Below are positions 1 through 7,150 of a stretch of 37,035 nucleotides of DNA, one piece after another. This stretch comes from a virus: IMG/VR virus record IMGVR_UViG_3300020459_000003, positions 1-37,035 of that record, one strand, 5' to 3'. A program made the translations under genes and the position numbers. Each line of letters opens with the position of its first letter. Positions within the stretch are counted from its first letter, which is position 1. The notes beneath the pieces are model-generated. The model saw only the letters and a program-made list of their open reading frames with translations. It searched no databases and was not told where the DNA came from.

Positions 1-72
1 GAACTGCCAAGCTAAATACCACAACGGCGGGAATAACCGTTACTGGATCAGTTACCGATGATAAGGGTGATG
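1..72. repeat. Terminal direct repeat, left copy (circular-assembly overlap)
   Basis: These 72 bases are identical to 36964-37035. The fibre reading frame continues in phase across the join, which shows that the contig closes into a circle of about 36,963 bp. It is most likely an assembly overlap and not a biological terminus, because it lies inside a gene and far from the terminase. Confidence 0.95.
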
Positions 73-377
73 TAAGGAAGATAGTTCAAAATTATCAGAC
101 AGGTGCTTATGTCTTAGTAGTGGGTGATGCAGGCAAATGTATTACGATTACTACAGGAGGAGTGACAGTTAACCCGTCAATCTTTTCATCAGGCGATGCC
201 GTTTCAATAGTCAATCATAGTGGTTCTGATCAAACTATTACTCAAGGTTCTAGTTTTACTCTCTATAACACTGCTGATGGGGCAACAGGAAACCGCACGC
301 TTGCTGGAAGAGGTATGTGCACCCTATTCTTCACAGATAATAATATCGCCTACGTATCAGGGGCGGGGTTAAGCTAA
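1..377 (+). CDS. Tail fibre protein, C-terminal part (continues from 35553 through the junction)
   Basis: The frame is open from base 3 with no stop upstream, and it ends at 377. It is the 3' end of the gene that starts at 35553. Closed into a circle, the gene is 1788 bp and encodes 595 residues. This end is rich in Thr, Gly and Ser, as expected for a beta-structured distal fibre region. A methionine near base 120 is internal and is not the start. The stop overlaps the ATG of the next gene (TAATG at 375-379), so the two fibre genes are translationally coupled. See the entry at 35553 for the N-terminal domain and the repeats. Confidence 0.85.
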   Translation, partial: TAKLNTTTAGITVTGSVTDDKGDVRKIVQNYQTGAYVLVVGDAGKCITITTGGVTVNPSIFSSGDAVSIVNHSGSDQTITQGSSFTLYNTADGATGNRTLAGRGMCTLFFTDNNIAYVSGAGLS

Positions 378-1315
378 TGCCTATTCAACAGATGCTATGT
401 GGTGCAGGTGGTGGTATTAATTACGCAGTAGGTCAAGTTGTTTTTGATGGAGATAATGTAAACCAGACTTGGACTGTTCCGGCTGATGTCTATTCGATTA
501 GTGTCGTATGCGTGGGGCGAGGAGAACCTAACCCTGGCTCGACTTCCGGCGATGGTGGGGCTTTAGCTTGGGCTTCAAATATACCAGTAACGCCAGGGGC
601 TACGCTGACATATACAACACGTGCGGCCGCTGATAAAAGTAATCCTCCATCAGGTGATTCAATATTGTCTGGACCTGCTTCTGGCAGTCAGGCGGCGTGG
701 AGTGTAACGGGTACATCCTCAGTCAGTGGTAGTCAATCTAGTACTTATTTCACAGGTACCCCAGGTGCTTCTAGGCAGGGCAACCGTGGCGGTAATAGTC
801 AAACTGGAACTACTGGATGGATGAATAGTATGTATATAGCCGGTGGCGGTGGCGCGGGTGGCTATAGCGGGCAGGGGGGAGATGCTGGCGATACATCAAC
901 GAATACTGCATACAATAATAATGCTGCCGGTGGTGGTGGTGCTTGTGGTCATGGATCTACCAGAACCTGGCAAGCAAGAAGGGGTATTGGCGGAGGTGGT
1001 GGAGGCGTTGGCCTGTTAGGTGAGGGTTCTTCTGGCGATTGGACTGATAGCCAATGGACAGGCCATGATGATGGCTGGGGCGGCCCTCCTGGCTCTGGGG
1101 GTACGGTTGGCGATACGGCTGTTTATTGTTCTGACGGCACTTGGAATTGTAACGCTTTTGCTCAAGGACATGGAGGCGCATACGGCGGAGGCGCTGGCGG
1201 GAGTCATGGTGGTTACGCAGGTTATGCGGACCAAGAAGGCGCAGGGGGCGGCATTAGAATTATTTGGCCTGGTCATTTAAGGTTATACCCAAGCACAAGA
1301 ACTGCAGACGAGTAA
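377..1315 (+). CDS. Glycine-rich distal tail fibre or receptor-binding protein
   Basis: The protein has 312 residues. Its N-terminal ~120 residues look like a beta-sandwich with a VFDGDNVNQTWTVPADV segment, which resembles the start of glycine-rich phage adhesins. From about residue 150 to 300 it is dominated by runs such as AGGGGAGGYSG, AAGGGGACG and IGGGGGGVG. Such Gly-rich stretches can fold as polyglycine-II helices in phage tip adhesins, as in T2-like gp38 (family knowledge). The start ATG overlaps the stop of the fibre gene. Position and composition suggest that it is the adhesin at the fibre tip; the receptor cannot be inferred. Out-of-frame ORFs inside it come from its biased composition. 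Confidence 0.7.
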   Translation: MPIQQMLCGAGGGINYAVGQVVFDGDNVNQTWTVPADVYSISVVCVGRGEPNPGSTSGDGGALAWASNIPVTPGATLTYTTRAAADKSNPPSGDSILSGPASGSQAAWSVTGTSSVSGSQSSTYFTGTPGASRQGNRGGNSQTGTTGWMNSMYIAGGGGAGGYSGQGGDAGDTSTNTAYNNNAAGGGGACGHGSTRTWQARRGIGGGGGGVGLLGEGSSGDWTDSQWTGHDDGWGGPPGSGGTVGDTAVYCSDGTWNCNAFAQGHGGAYGGGAGGSHGGYAGYADQEGAGGGIRIIWPGHLRLYPSTRTADE

Positions 1316-1330
1316 ACTATTTTAAAAACC

Positions 1331-1468
1331 ATGGCTACTCCTTTTGTTGAATACACAGACAAAGACGGTGTTAAATCAAAACTTGAATTTAGTGATTCTC
1401 TAACTACAGAAGAATTTCTAGATTTTTATAAAAAGTATATAAAATCTCACGACCCATTTAGTGAATAA
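1331..1468 (+). CDS. 45-residue acidic protein upstream of the halogenase
   Basis: This short frame starts with MATPFVEYTDKDG and ends with KYIKSHDPFSE. It begins 15 bp after the glycine-rich fibre gene and overlaps the GTG start of the halogenase by 8 bp, so it is probably translated together with that gene. It is acidic and probably helical in its C-terminal half. I recognise no domain. Its location suggests either a small partner of the halogenase or simply a leader gene giving translational coupling, since the halogenase has no visible Shine-Dalgarno sequence of its own. Confidence 0.6.
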   Translation: MATPFVEYTDKDGVKSKLEFSDSLTTEEFLDFYKKYIKSHDPFSE

Positions 1469-2501
1469 ACTTGCCATTGTTGGGGCTGGAAATGCTGGCT
1501 GTATAAGTGCCTTACACTTTAGGAAATATCTACCAGAGTTAGAGATTGATTTATACCACGACTCAAGCCACCCAATAGAAAGAGTTGGCCAAGGTACAAC
1601 TGACCTTATAGCTGAATTAATCTCTAATGTTTTAGGTGGTGATTTTTACAAAAACAATCTTGGTGCAACAATAAAGACAGGGATTCTCTATAAAAATTGG
1701 GGGACAAAGAAAGACGAATTTTTCCACCCTTTTTATAACTTAAGTAATGTAGGCTTACATTTTACCCCTAAAAAATTTTCTGATACTGTTTTATCTAGTG
1801 GCTTGTTTAATATCAAGGAACAAGAAATAAACGACCCTGAAAAAGAAATTGATGCTGATTTTATAATTGATTGTAGAGGAAGAAAAAACATAGATAAAGA
1901 TAATATAAACAAACTTGTTAACCCTTTAAATTCTGTTTTACTTGCAAGCCTACCAAAAAAAGAAATGATATGGACTGAAAGTATAGCCCACCCAAATGGT
2001 TGGTGTTTTTGTGTTCCTGTTGAAGACAAATTAAGCTTAGGTTATTTATATAATAGCGGCTTAACTTCTAAGGAAGAAGCAATAAAAGATTTTCAACAAC
2101 GCTTTAAAATAGGGGAGATAGAACATTCAATGAAGTTCGACAACTACTGTTCTTTTAATCCATTCGTGGGTGAACGTACACTACTAAATGGTAATAGTGC
2201 GGCGTTTATTGAACCCCTTGAAACTACAGCGACTGGACTATATCTATGGATTGCTAGATGTGGTTATGATCGTTTTATTAATAAAGTAAATATTCCTAAA
2301 TGCTTAAATTTGATTCACGATGAAGTTTTTAAGATTGAGCAATTTATTTTATGGCACTATAAAACAGGCTCTAAATTTAATAGCCCTTTTTGGAATTACG
2401 TTAAAACACTACCTTTTACCCCTATTGAAAAACCTGTAGGAGAGGAAAATTACGGACAATGGGGCAGACCTTCATTTGATGTTTGGGAAAATAACACCTA
2501 A
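1461..2501 (+). CDS. Flavin-dependent (tryptophan-halogenase family) halogenase
   Basis: The protein has 346 residues and starts at GTG. The FAD-binding GxGxxG motif is GAGNAG at residues 8-13. ATIKTGI at 69-75 aligns with the segment holding the catalytic lysine of PrnA-type halogenases, which makes K72 the candidate. GWCFCVP at 180-186 sits where the family has WxWxIP but is degenerate (W-C-F-C-V-P). NSAAFIEPLETTATGL at 245-260 matches the flavin and halide-binding loop. Such enzymes use FADH2, O2 and halide to halogenate a substrate; a cyanophage member, VirX1, is known to iodinate. The protein is about 100 residues shorter than typical members, so the substrate-binding part is reduced. 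No flavin reductase is visible in the phage, so the host would have to supply reduced flavin. The substrate is unknown. Confidence 0.85.
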   Translation: MNKLAIVGAGNAGCISALHFRKYLPELEIDLYHDSSHPIERVGQGTTDLIAELISNVLGGDFYKNNLGATIKTGILYKNWGTKKDEFFHPFYNLSNVGLHFTPKKFSDTVLSSGLFNIKEQEINDPEKEIDADFIIDCRGRKNIDKDNINKLVNPLNSVLLASLPKKEMIWTESIAHPNGWCFCVPVEDKLSLGYLYNSGLTSKEEAIKDFQQRFKIGEIEHSMKFDNYCSFNPFVGERTLLNGNSAAFIEPLETTATGLYLWIARCGYDRFINKVNIPKCLNLIHDEVFKIEQFILWHYKTGSKFNSPFWNYVKTLPFTPIEKPVGEENYGQWGRPSFDVWENNT

Positions 2502-2650
2502 TTATTAACTAATCTTTCATAGCTTTTTTGTTGATGCACTCTAATTTCTACAATCTCTTTCATCATAAATAAAGGTAAGACCGCACAAAACGTCATTACA
2601 AAAGCTAAGACAATTCCATTTATTAATGTTCTATTGATCGACTCCCACAT
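2498..2650 (-). CDS. 50-residue single-pass membrane protein
   Basis: A complete frame on the minus strand runs from ATG at 2650 to TAG at 2498. It fills the gap between the halogenase and the next rightward gene. It starts MWESINRTLINGIVLAF, has one hydrophobic segment at about residues 11-29, and ends in a charged tail (EIVEIRVHQQKSYERLVNN). It converges on the halogenase with a 4-bp overlap. No good ribosome-binding site is visible. A holin-like or envelope role is possible but not shown. Confidence 0.55.
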   Translation of the reverse strand: MWESINRTLINGIVLAFVMTFCAVLPLFMMKEIVEIRVHQQKSYERLVNN

Positions 2651-2710
2651 AACAAAGGGGTTTTAATACGTCTTCATAGTAGCTAAGATTCATGGCAAAG
2701 CTTTAGTTTG

Positions 2711-2911
2711 ATGGTTAGGAAAGTACTTGACGGGTTTACGATTGCCACGTTTCTTATTGTCGTTGGTGGTTCTGTTACTGTTTATTTTCAGCGTGGAAAT
2801 ATCATGAAAGGAATAATGGAACAGGTCACAGAAAAATTACCTGAGTTAATAGAAGGATCAATGCCAAAGGTAGAAATACCCAAAACAACTGGTCCTGTGA
2901 TGCCTTTCTAA
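2711..2911 (+). CDS. 66-residue membrane-anchored protein of the accessory block
   Basis: I place the start at ATG 2711; a TTG one codon upstream is less likely. After MVRKVLDGF comes a hydrophobic segment at about residues 9-25 (TIATFLIVVGGSVTVYF), then an amphipathic helix and a Pro-rich end. The stop overlaps the next ATG by one base (TAATG), so the gene is coupled to 2911. Together with the two following genes it forms a rightward three-gene unit of the kind found in marine cyanophage genomes (recalled resemblance, not computed). The function is unknown. Confidence 0.7.
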   Translation: MVRKVLDGFTIATFLIVVGGSVTVYFQRGNIMKGIMEQVTEKLPELIEGSMPKVEIPKTTGPVMPF

Positions 2912-3432
2912 TGTTTAAATCTACATCACAATTAATCGCCATTATCCTTGGCGTTGGAATGGTTGGACAGAATTTCTTTGTTTTAAATATGCTTAGTAAA
3001 CGTGAAACAGATATGCCAAACTTAGCCCGATTAGCAACAACAGAAAACAGCTCTTCGCAAATGAAATATTCAAGGGATGGAGAAAAATTAGACGTTTTAG
3101 TAACACACCGTATGTTTGATCCTAAGACGGTAATGTTTACTTCTGAAAAGTCTAAATGGAACGGTAAAACAGATTACACGCATAGAGAATATATCCCGCA
3201 CGTACCAACAGAGAAAGCGCAGGAAATCGACTTAAAGTGTTTAGAGGCTGAAATAATCGCACGTAATAATGGCGGCCTTGTGGCGGCGGGTGTAGCAGGC
3301 GCGGCGGGTGCTTCTAAACTTTCTTCGATCCCAATAATAGGTTTTCTACTTGAACCATTCGCAAGAAACCGCGCTCAAAAAATTGGGCAAAATGTAGGCG
3401 GCAGTTTAGGCAAAGATTTATCTGATTGTTAA
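2911..3432 (+). CDS. Membrane-associated protein of the cyanophage-type accessory block
   Basis: The protein has 173 residues. Its N-terminal hydrophobic helix at about residues 7-27 (LIAIILGVGMVGQNFFVL) is a signal anchor. A soluble central domain is followed by a Gly/Ala-rich segment around 125-140 (GGLVAAGVAGAAGASKL) and a second moderately hydrophobic stretch (IPIIGFLLEPF). The Gly/Ala stretch resembles glycine-zipper segments that insert in membranes. It is packed directly between its neighbours with no gap, so the three are co-expressed. I do not recognise a named family. Confidence 0.7.
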   Translation: MFKSTSQLIAIILGVGMVGQNFFVLNMLSKRETDMPNLARLATTENSSSQMKYSRDGEKLDVLVTHRMFDPKTVMFTSEKSKWNGKTDYTHREYIPHVPTEKAQEIDLKCLEAEIIARNNGGLVAAGVAGAAGASKLSSIPIIGFLLEPFARNRAQKIGQNVGGSLGKDLSDC

Positions 3433-4266
3433 GTGCCAGAAATACCAGAGATCGGGATTCAATCAATAAGGTCTATACCTTCATGGGCGCAAAGACAATC
3501 TAGAAGTACTGCTTTACCTCCACCAATTACTAGCCGTTATGCAGTGGGAGGATTCCCCATTGTTGAAGTTCCCGGTTGCGTTCGGATGTGGGAAGATTTC
3601 ACAAAAAACTCTGAACTAGTCTTTGACGATCCGAAAGGTTCTGTCGTGTTGTGCGAAGGCCCAGTCCCTACCCTTGAAAGTATGGCGGTTGATTGGGATG
3701 CTCTTTCATATAGCAGTTCAGAACAAGAAGAGGAAGTAATAGAAATACCACCGCCACCCGTTCAGATTGTGCCACCCGTATCAAAGAAAAAGAAAACGAA
3801 CAAAGAGAAGAAAGAAGAAAAGGAACAACAAGGGAATCAGGAGCAAGGTTCATCTGATATTCCTACTGGAGATTTAAATTTAAATAATGCTTTTAATGTT
3901 GATCTTTTGCCCTGCCCTCGTCCTGATGATTTAAGCGTTGGTAGTAAGGGCAAGTTTGGAAGAGCGAGAGTTAAAGATCATAAATTAAATTCAGATAATG
4001 AGTGCGTGACCCTTTGGGAAGAAATACCAGTTCTAGAAACTGTTAACACTTATTTACCACCGCCGCCTTTGGTACTTACAACGGGAGCCGTGGCAGCTAC
4101 GGCGGTTACTGCCTCAGTATTAGTTAAACCTTTAAGTGATTATCTTTTAAAAATTGTTAAACCATTAGTTAAGAAAGTACTTAAAAAAGTATTAGCTAAG
4201 GTTGGAAAAAAACAAAAGGTACTTAGTCTTTCTGAACGTCGGAAACAGCAGAGGCAGAACCGATAG
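3433..4266 (+). CDS. Conserved marine-cyanophage protein with Pro-rich and Lys-rich linkers, unknown function
   Basis: The protein has 277 residues and starts at GTG immediately after the previous stop. Features in order: a Pro-rich start with EVPGCVRMW; a DDPKGSVVLCEGPVPTL motif near 57-80; a low-complexity linker of prolines then KKKKTNKEKKEEKEQQ (about 103-140); a conserved-looking segment, KDHKLNSDNECVTLWEEIPV; then TTGAVAATAVTASVLVKPL, a probable membrane helix; and a very basic C-terminus (KPLVKKVLKKVLAKVGKK). I recall this domain order from hypothetical proteins of T4-like marine cyanophages; no function is established. The last 44 bp overlap the end of the convergent gene at 4223-4996. 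Confidence 0.75.
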   Translation: MPEIPEIGIQSIRSIPSWAQRQSRSTALPPPITSRYAVGGFPIVEVPGCVRMWEDFTKNSELVFDDPKGSVVLCEGPVPTLESMAVDWDALSYSSSEQEEEVIEIPPPPVQIVPPVSKKKKTNKEKKEEKEQQGNQEQGSSDIPTGDLNLNNAFNVDLLPCPRPDDLSVGSKGKFGRARVKDHKLNSDNECVTLWEEIPVLETVNTYLPPPPLVLTTGAVAATAVTASVLVKPLSDYLLKIVKPLVKKVLKKVLAKVGKKQKVLSLSERRKQQRQNR

Positions 4267-4996
4267 AATGAGAATGTTGCGGGAGAGTATTTGGCGGGTT
4301 CAAAAGAATAATATCTTCGCAGATTTTGTAATATTCAGAAGATTTAGCAAAGGTAACGCCTAATTTTTTTTGCTCAGCGCAGACTTTCATTCTTGATAAT
4401 TCAAAGTCTAATCTTTTTGTATGGTAAGCCTGTTCAATCATCGCGATTCTTGCATTTGCGGCCCTCTTACATTGCTTTGATAATTTAAAATCTAAGGGTA
4501 CACTTATAGTTGCTGAAAATCCGTAATTAAAACTTAGATTGTTTCTAGGCTGCCCGGTTCTGATTGGCTTTGTATAAATAACATTACCGGGATATAAAAG
4601 GTTGCCGTCGTCGTCTGTTCGCTCGTCATATATATTCTCGTTGTAATAAGGTTCATAGGGTAATTTGTGAGTATCAACCCCATTTAAGAACGGCGTAATT
4701 GTTAATGTAGAACCCGCACATTGAATCCCATCACCAAAAGATTGCTCCATGAAAGAACCGCTCATTACTTGTATTCCACTATTTACGACGGAACCACTAC
4801 TAGAGGCACTAGGAGAGGCTACAGAGGTTGTATTAGCTAACGCTGGTGTACTTGTGACTATTGCACAAAGACTGAGACAGATTCCACTACCGATTCTATA
4901 TTTTCCTCTCTTTGTATTGTTGTTATATTCGTCAATCCGGGTGAGACAAGTGTTTCGCTGAAGTTGAAACTTACGCCCGGTGTTGTTAGTTGCCAT
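4223..4996 (-). CDS. Exported protein with SGIQV and FGDGIQC motifs (accessory trio, third gene)
   Basis: The protein has 257 residues. From ATG 4996 there is a ~36-residue N-terminal extension before a clear signal peptide (IGSGICLSLCAIVTSTPALA, cleavage after ALA). The mature part contains SGIQVMSGSFMEQSFGDGIQ, which resembles a motif in the protein at 5301-5819, then a Tyr-rich segment and a Cys-containing helical C-terminal half. The first 139 bp overlap the previous gene in another frame. No ATG, GTG or TTG nearer the signal peptide is in frame, so the start is uncertain. The protein probably acts in the periplasm or envelope, or is a virion protein using the Sec path. Function unknown. 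Confidence 0.65.
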   Translation of the reverse strand: MATNNTGRKFQLQRNTCLTRIDEYNNNTKRGKYRIGSGICLSLCAIVTSTPALANTTSVASPSASSSGSVVNSGIQVMSGSFMEQSFGDGIQCAGSTLTITPFLNGVDTHKLPYEPYYNENIYDERTDDDGNLLYPGNVIYTKPIRTGQPRNNLSFNYGFSATISVPLDFKLSKQCKRAANARIAMIEQAYHTKRLDFELSRMKVCAEQKKLGVTFAKSSEYYKICEDIILLNPPNTLPQHSHSIGSASAVSDVQKD

Positions 4997-5295
4997 TGCG
5001 GTTTATTTTCTGGGGTAATGTCAACGCTTGTATAAGAAAAAGTTGTTCCTTCAATTGTTTGTTCTTCTAAAAGTTTTGGTACTGGGCTAATAATTAAATC
5101 ATCATTTACAGGTTTTATTCCCGTACCTGAAACACTATATTGATAACCTGAATTTATATCATGGCTTACTATTGTCTCTTTGATAACGCTCTTTGTAGTT
5201 TGAGAACTGTTTAAGGTTCCTTGAGAGAACGATGGCGACACTGGAACAGATTTAACAGGGTCAGCTAAAAATAAAAGTAAAAATATTAAACGCAT
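4858..5295 (-). CDS. Small exported protein (accessory trio, second gene)
   Basis: The protein has 145 residues and a short signal peptide (MRLIFLLLFLADPVKS). The mature part is Ser/Thr-rich, probably beta, with YQYSVSGTGIKPV, which resembles SYSVSGTNIQV in the upstream protein. It lies 5 bp after 5301-5819 in the same leftward unit, and its 3' end overlaps the next gene. The shared SGxxI motif suggests that the three exported proteins are related or work together. Function unknown. Confidence 0.7.
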   Translation of the reverse strand: MRLIFLLLFLADPVKSVPVSPSFSQGTLNSSQTTKSVIKETIVSHDINSGYQYSVSGTGIKPVNDDLIISPVPKLLEEQTIEGTTFSYTSVDITPENKPQWQLTTPGVSFNFSETLVSPGLTNITTIQREENIESVVESVSVFVQ

Positions 5296-5300
5296 AAATA

Positions 5301-5819
5301 TTAATTTAAGACAGAGAGTTCGCTGACTGTTTGAATAATAGTTGATGTGCCTGGCCCTCCACCAACGCCAGTGACTAAACCCTCGCTTGTAAGGGTTATG
5401 GTTCCGGGTGTATGGCCTCCGGCTCCTGTTGTTGTTGTCCCGTAAAGCGGAAGATTTGGAACCGCCCCATTAGTAACCGTCGAACCACTCCCAACGGCTG
5501 CTATTCCGTCACCCTGAGTGAATGACTCTTGAAAAACAAAAGAACTGCCCTCAGTGTGAATCTTATAATTTGCATTTGCTTTTTGAGTCGCGGCGGTTGT
5601 TGAGCCATTGCCGGGTGTTAACCCTCCGAATACATCGCTGTTAGCTGTTCCAACTTGAATATTTGTACCTGACACGCTGTAAGAACTACCGATCCGGGAG
5701 GCAGTAGAAAAGGCGTTATCCATTCGCGCCTCTGCGCTTGTTGTAATGCGGTGGATCATATCGGCTTGCACTGGAGAAGACGCAAGCAAGAAAGCAAAGG
5801 GGATTAAAAGTTTTTTCAT
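5301..5819 (-). CDS. Exported Ser/Thr/Gly-rich protein (accessory trio, first gene)
   Basis: The protein has 172 residues. The signal peptide MKKLLIPFAFLLASSPVQA is followed by D, with a good AxA-type cleavage site. The mature protein is beta-prone and carries SYSVSGTNIQVGTAN, then SSFVFQESFTQGDGIAAVGS, then Gly/Thr repeats. The motifs match those in 4223-4996. I recall similar exported proteins in marine cyanophages, but no role is known; a secreted virion or envelope component is plausible. The start overlaps the stop of 5816-6268 (ATGA). Confidence 0.75.
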   Translation of the reverse strand: MKKLLIPFAFLLASSPVQADMIHRITTSAEARMDNAFSTASRIGSSYSVSGTNIQVGTANSDVFGGLTPGNGSTTAATQKANANYKIHTEGSSFVFQESFTQGDGIAAVGSGSTVTNGAVPNLPLYGTTTTGAGGHTPGTITLTSEGLVTGVGGGPGTSTIIQTVSELSVLN

Positions 5820-6268
5820 TGGAGTTTGCCTGTCTCTGGATCTATAGGACGTTGAGTTATCTCATCAACCTCAAGCCGTTCTTGTCTTGGTTGAATTGGA
5901 ATGATTTTAACCCCTGTTTCAAATCTCATTGTTGTTACTGAACCATTCGCTGCCTCTGCTTTTCTTTTTTCCTCTTCTGCCTTATAAGTTCCATCACCTC
6001 TTTTCTTTGCAGTCTCAAGTCCAAAGCTCGCAAGCGCTCCAGTAAAAACACTTGCAATAAATGTCGGGTCGATCCTTTCTTGTTTACCTAAGCCGGGTAA
6101 TTCTACATAGTTTAAAGTTAATATAAAACCTGACCAAACAACGACACCTAAACGAACAAAAGTAGAAAGTACCTGTAATTGTTCTTCTTTATCATCTAAA
6201 CCCTCTTTCAGTTTTTGTAGAGGATTCTTTTTTTCTTCCTCTGGTTTCTTTGTTGCTTGTTCAGTCAT
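5816..6268 (-). CDS. Membrane protein with charged termini, first gene of the leftward accessory unit
   Basis: The protein has 150 residues. The acidic/Lys-rich N-terminus (TEQATKKPEEEKKNP) and a probable coiled coil to about residue 38 are followed by two hydrophobic segments around 40-57 (VRLGVVVWSGFILTLNYV) and 67-82 (PTFIASVFTGALASFGL), with a soluble C-terminus ending PIDPETGKLQ. Two short membrane helices in a small phage protein would fit a holin, but the long cytosolic tails are unusual for one. It is led by the promoter at 6297-6325. Confidence 0.7.
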   Translation of the reverse strand: MTEQATKKPEEEKKNPLQKLKEGLDDKEEQLQVLSTFVRLGVVVWSGFILTLNYVELPGLGKQERIDPTFIASVFTGALASFGLETAKKRGDGTYKAEEEKRKAEAANGSVTTMRFETGVKIIPIQPRQERLEVDEITQRPIDPETGKLQ

Positions 6269-6296
6269 AGGCGTGTACGCAATACGCAGACATATT

Positions 6297-6325
6297 AATA
6301 TATATAAACTAATTACTTGTGTTAA
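6297..6325 (-). promoter_or_regulatory. Sigma-70 type promoter for the leftward accessory unit (5816-6268 onward)
   Basis: On the minus strand TTAACA (6320-6325) is followed after exactly 17 bp by TATATT (6297-6302). The predicted start is near 6290, about 20 bp before the ATG at 6268. The -35 box overlaps the start codon of the divergent gene at 6325. Confidence 0.65.
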
Positions 6326-6528
6326 TGAGTCAACCTCTGTCTATCTGGGAGAACGCAGCCCGTACAGAATTAATGGAGAAATTATATTTTTTAGATGGGC
6401 GTGACAACCCGGCACATCCTCACGCAAATACTTTTACAGGTTTAGGCGTAGAAATACAAATAAGAAATAGAGTTAACAAGGAAAAAGAAATTGCTGATAA
6501 ATGGAATAACTTACTAGGAAACCAATGA
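6325..6528 (+). CDS. Small conserved cyanophage-type protein (DGRDNPAHPH motif)
   Basis: The protein has 67 residues from ATG 6325; a GTG two codons upstream is the alternative. ARTELMEKLYFLDGRDNPAHPH is reminiscent of a small protein widespread in marine cyanophages (recalled resemblance). The rest is a charged helix. The stop overlaps the next ATG (ATGA at 6525-6528), so it is coupled to the following membrane protein. Function unknown. Confidence 0.7.
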   Translation: MSQPLSIWENAARTELMEKLYFLDGRDNPAHPHANTFTGLGVEIQIRNRVNKEKEIADKWNNLLGNQ

Positions 6529-6704
6529 CAGAAATTTATGCTGCGTTAATTGGTGCTATGGTTAGCGCCCTCCTGATGGTCTTAAGCCTTAAATCGTCAA
6601 AACGCCAATCAGACATAAGAGAAATCTTTCATAGGCTAAACGCTATAGAAAAGGAACAAGCGCGGTTAGAGCCTCCTAGGAATAAGAATTGGCGTAATAG
6701 GTAG
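6525..6704 (+). CDS. 59-residue membrane protein with coiled-coil tail
   Basis: A complete frame starts MTEIYAALIGAMVSALLM. Its hydrophobic segment (about residues 4-22) is followed by a charged helix (SDIREIFHRLNAIEKEQARLE) likely to be a coiled coil. It overlaps the preceding gene by 4 bp. One N-terminal membrane helix plus a coiled coil is the plan of many phage lysis or haemolysin-XhlA-like proteins, but nothing more specific can be said. It ends just before the leftward terminator at 6710-6745. Confidence 0.6.
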   Translation: MTEIYAALIGAMVSALLMVLSLKSSKRQSDIREIFHRLNAIEKEQARLEPPRNKNWRNR

Positions 6705-6709
6705 GCAAG

Positions 6710-6745
6710 AAAAAACCCCTCAACGTCGTGCAAGCGTCAAGAGGT
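6710..6745 (-). terminator. Intrinsic terminator for leftward transcription
   Basis: On the minus strand an 11-bp stem (ACCTCTTGACG with CGTTGAGGGGT, three G-U pairs) closes a 9-nt loop and is followed by six T. On the plus strand the G-U pairs become A-C mismatches and no T run follows, so the direction is clear. It ends the transcript carrying 6809-7003. Confidence 0.8.
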
Positions 6746-6808
6746 ATCTAATCCCTGTCGTCTAATGTTCTCTAATTAAAATTGTATTTTGTAAAGGACA
6801 GAATTATT

Positions 6809-7003
6809 CTACTTAAGATGCGACATTTCTTCATTGATATATCTACTCAATATGACTGCTTTAGAGTAATGAGCCGAATAACCTGTTAAGTCTCTTAATT
6901 GCCTTGATGACATATACATCGCATTGCGTCGCCATGCCTCTATTTTATTTGTCGGGGATCTATAAACAAAGCCTGAACCTAACCAATCCAAAAAGCGACG
7001 CAT
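6809..7003 (-). CDS. 64-residue basic protein, unknown
   Basis: It starts MRRFLDWLGSGFVYRSPTNK and is predicted to be mostly helical, with several basic residues (RRNAMYMSSRQLRDLTG). The fragment SSRQLRDLTGYSAHYSKAVIL could form a helix-turn-helix, which would fit a small DNA-binding regulator, but this is weak. It lies between two leftward terminators, so it must be read either by readthrough or from its own promoter in 7004-7126; none with good boxes is visible. Confidence 0.5.
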   Translation of the reverse strand: MRRFLDWLGSGFVYRSPTNKIEAWRRNAMYMSSRQLRDLTGYSAHYSKAVILSRYINEEMSHLK

Positions 7004-7126
7004 TAGACTTACTATGCTTGCGTATTATTAATATAGAGATACTTTTAGGTTGGGTCAGCAGCGGAGTGTTCCCCATCACCAAAGTTCGCAAAGCAGTGGT
7101 TGAGCTGGCCCATAATATTAACAGGC

Positions 7127-7150
7127 AAAAAAAAAGAGCCCTGCGGCCCT
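7127..7150 (-). terminator. Intrinsic terminator after 7149-7361 (minus strand)
   Basis: On the minus strand AGGGCC and GGCTCT pair (one G-U) around a GCAG loop, followed by nine T. The stem starts at the stop codon of 7149-7361. Orientation is set by the U run and the G-U pair. Confidence 0.8.

Noticed and set aside
1-72. Direct terminal repeats as true virion ends
   Set aside because: They fall in the middle of the fibre gene in frame, far from terminase and cos; circular-assembly overlap explains them.
957-1280. Several 70-90 residue frames on both strands inside the glycine-rich fibre gene
   Set aside because: They come from the Gly-rich codon bias, have no start signals and overlap a clear protein.
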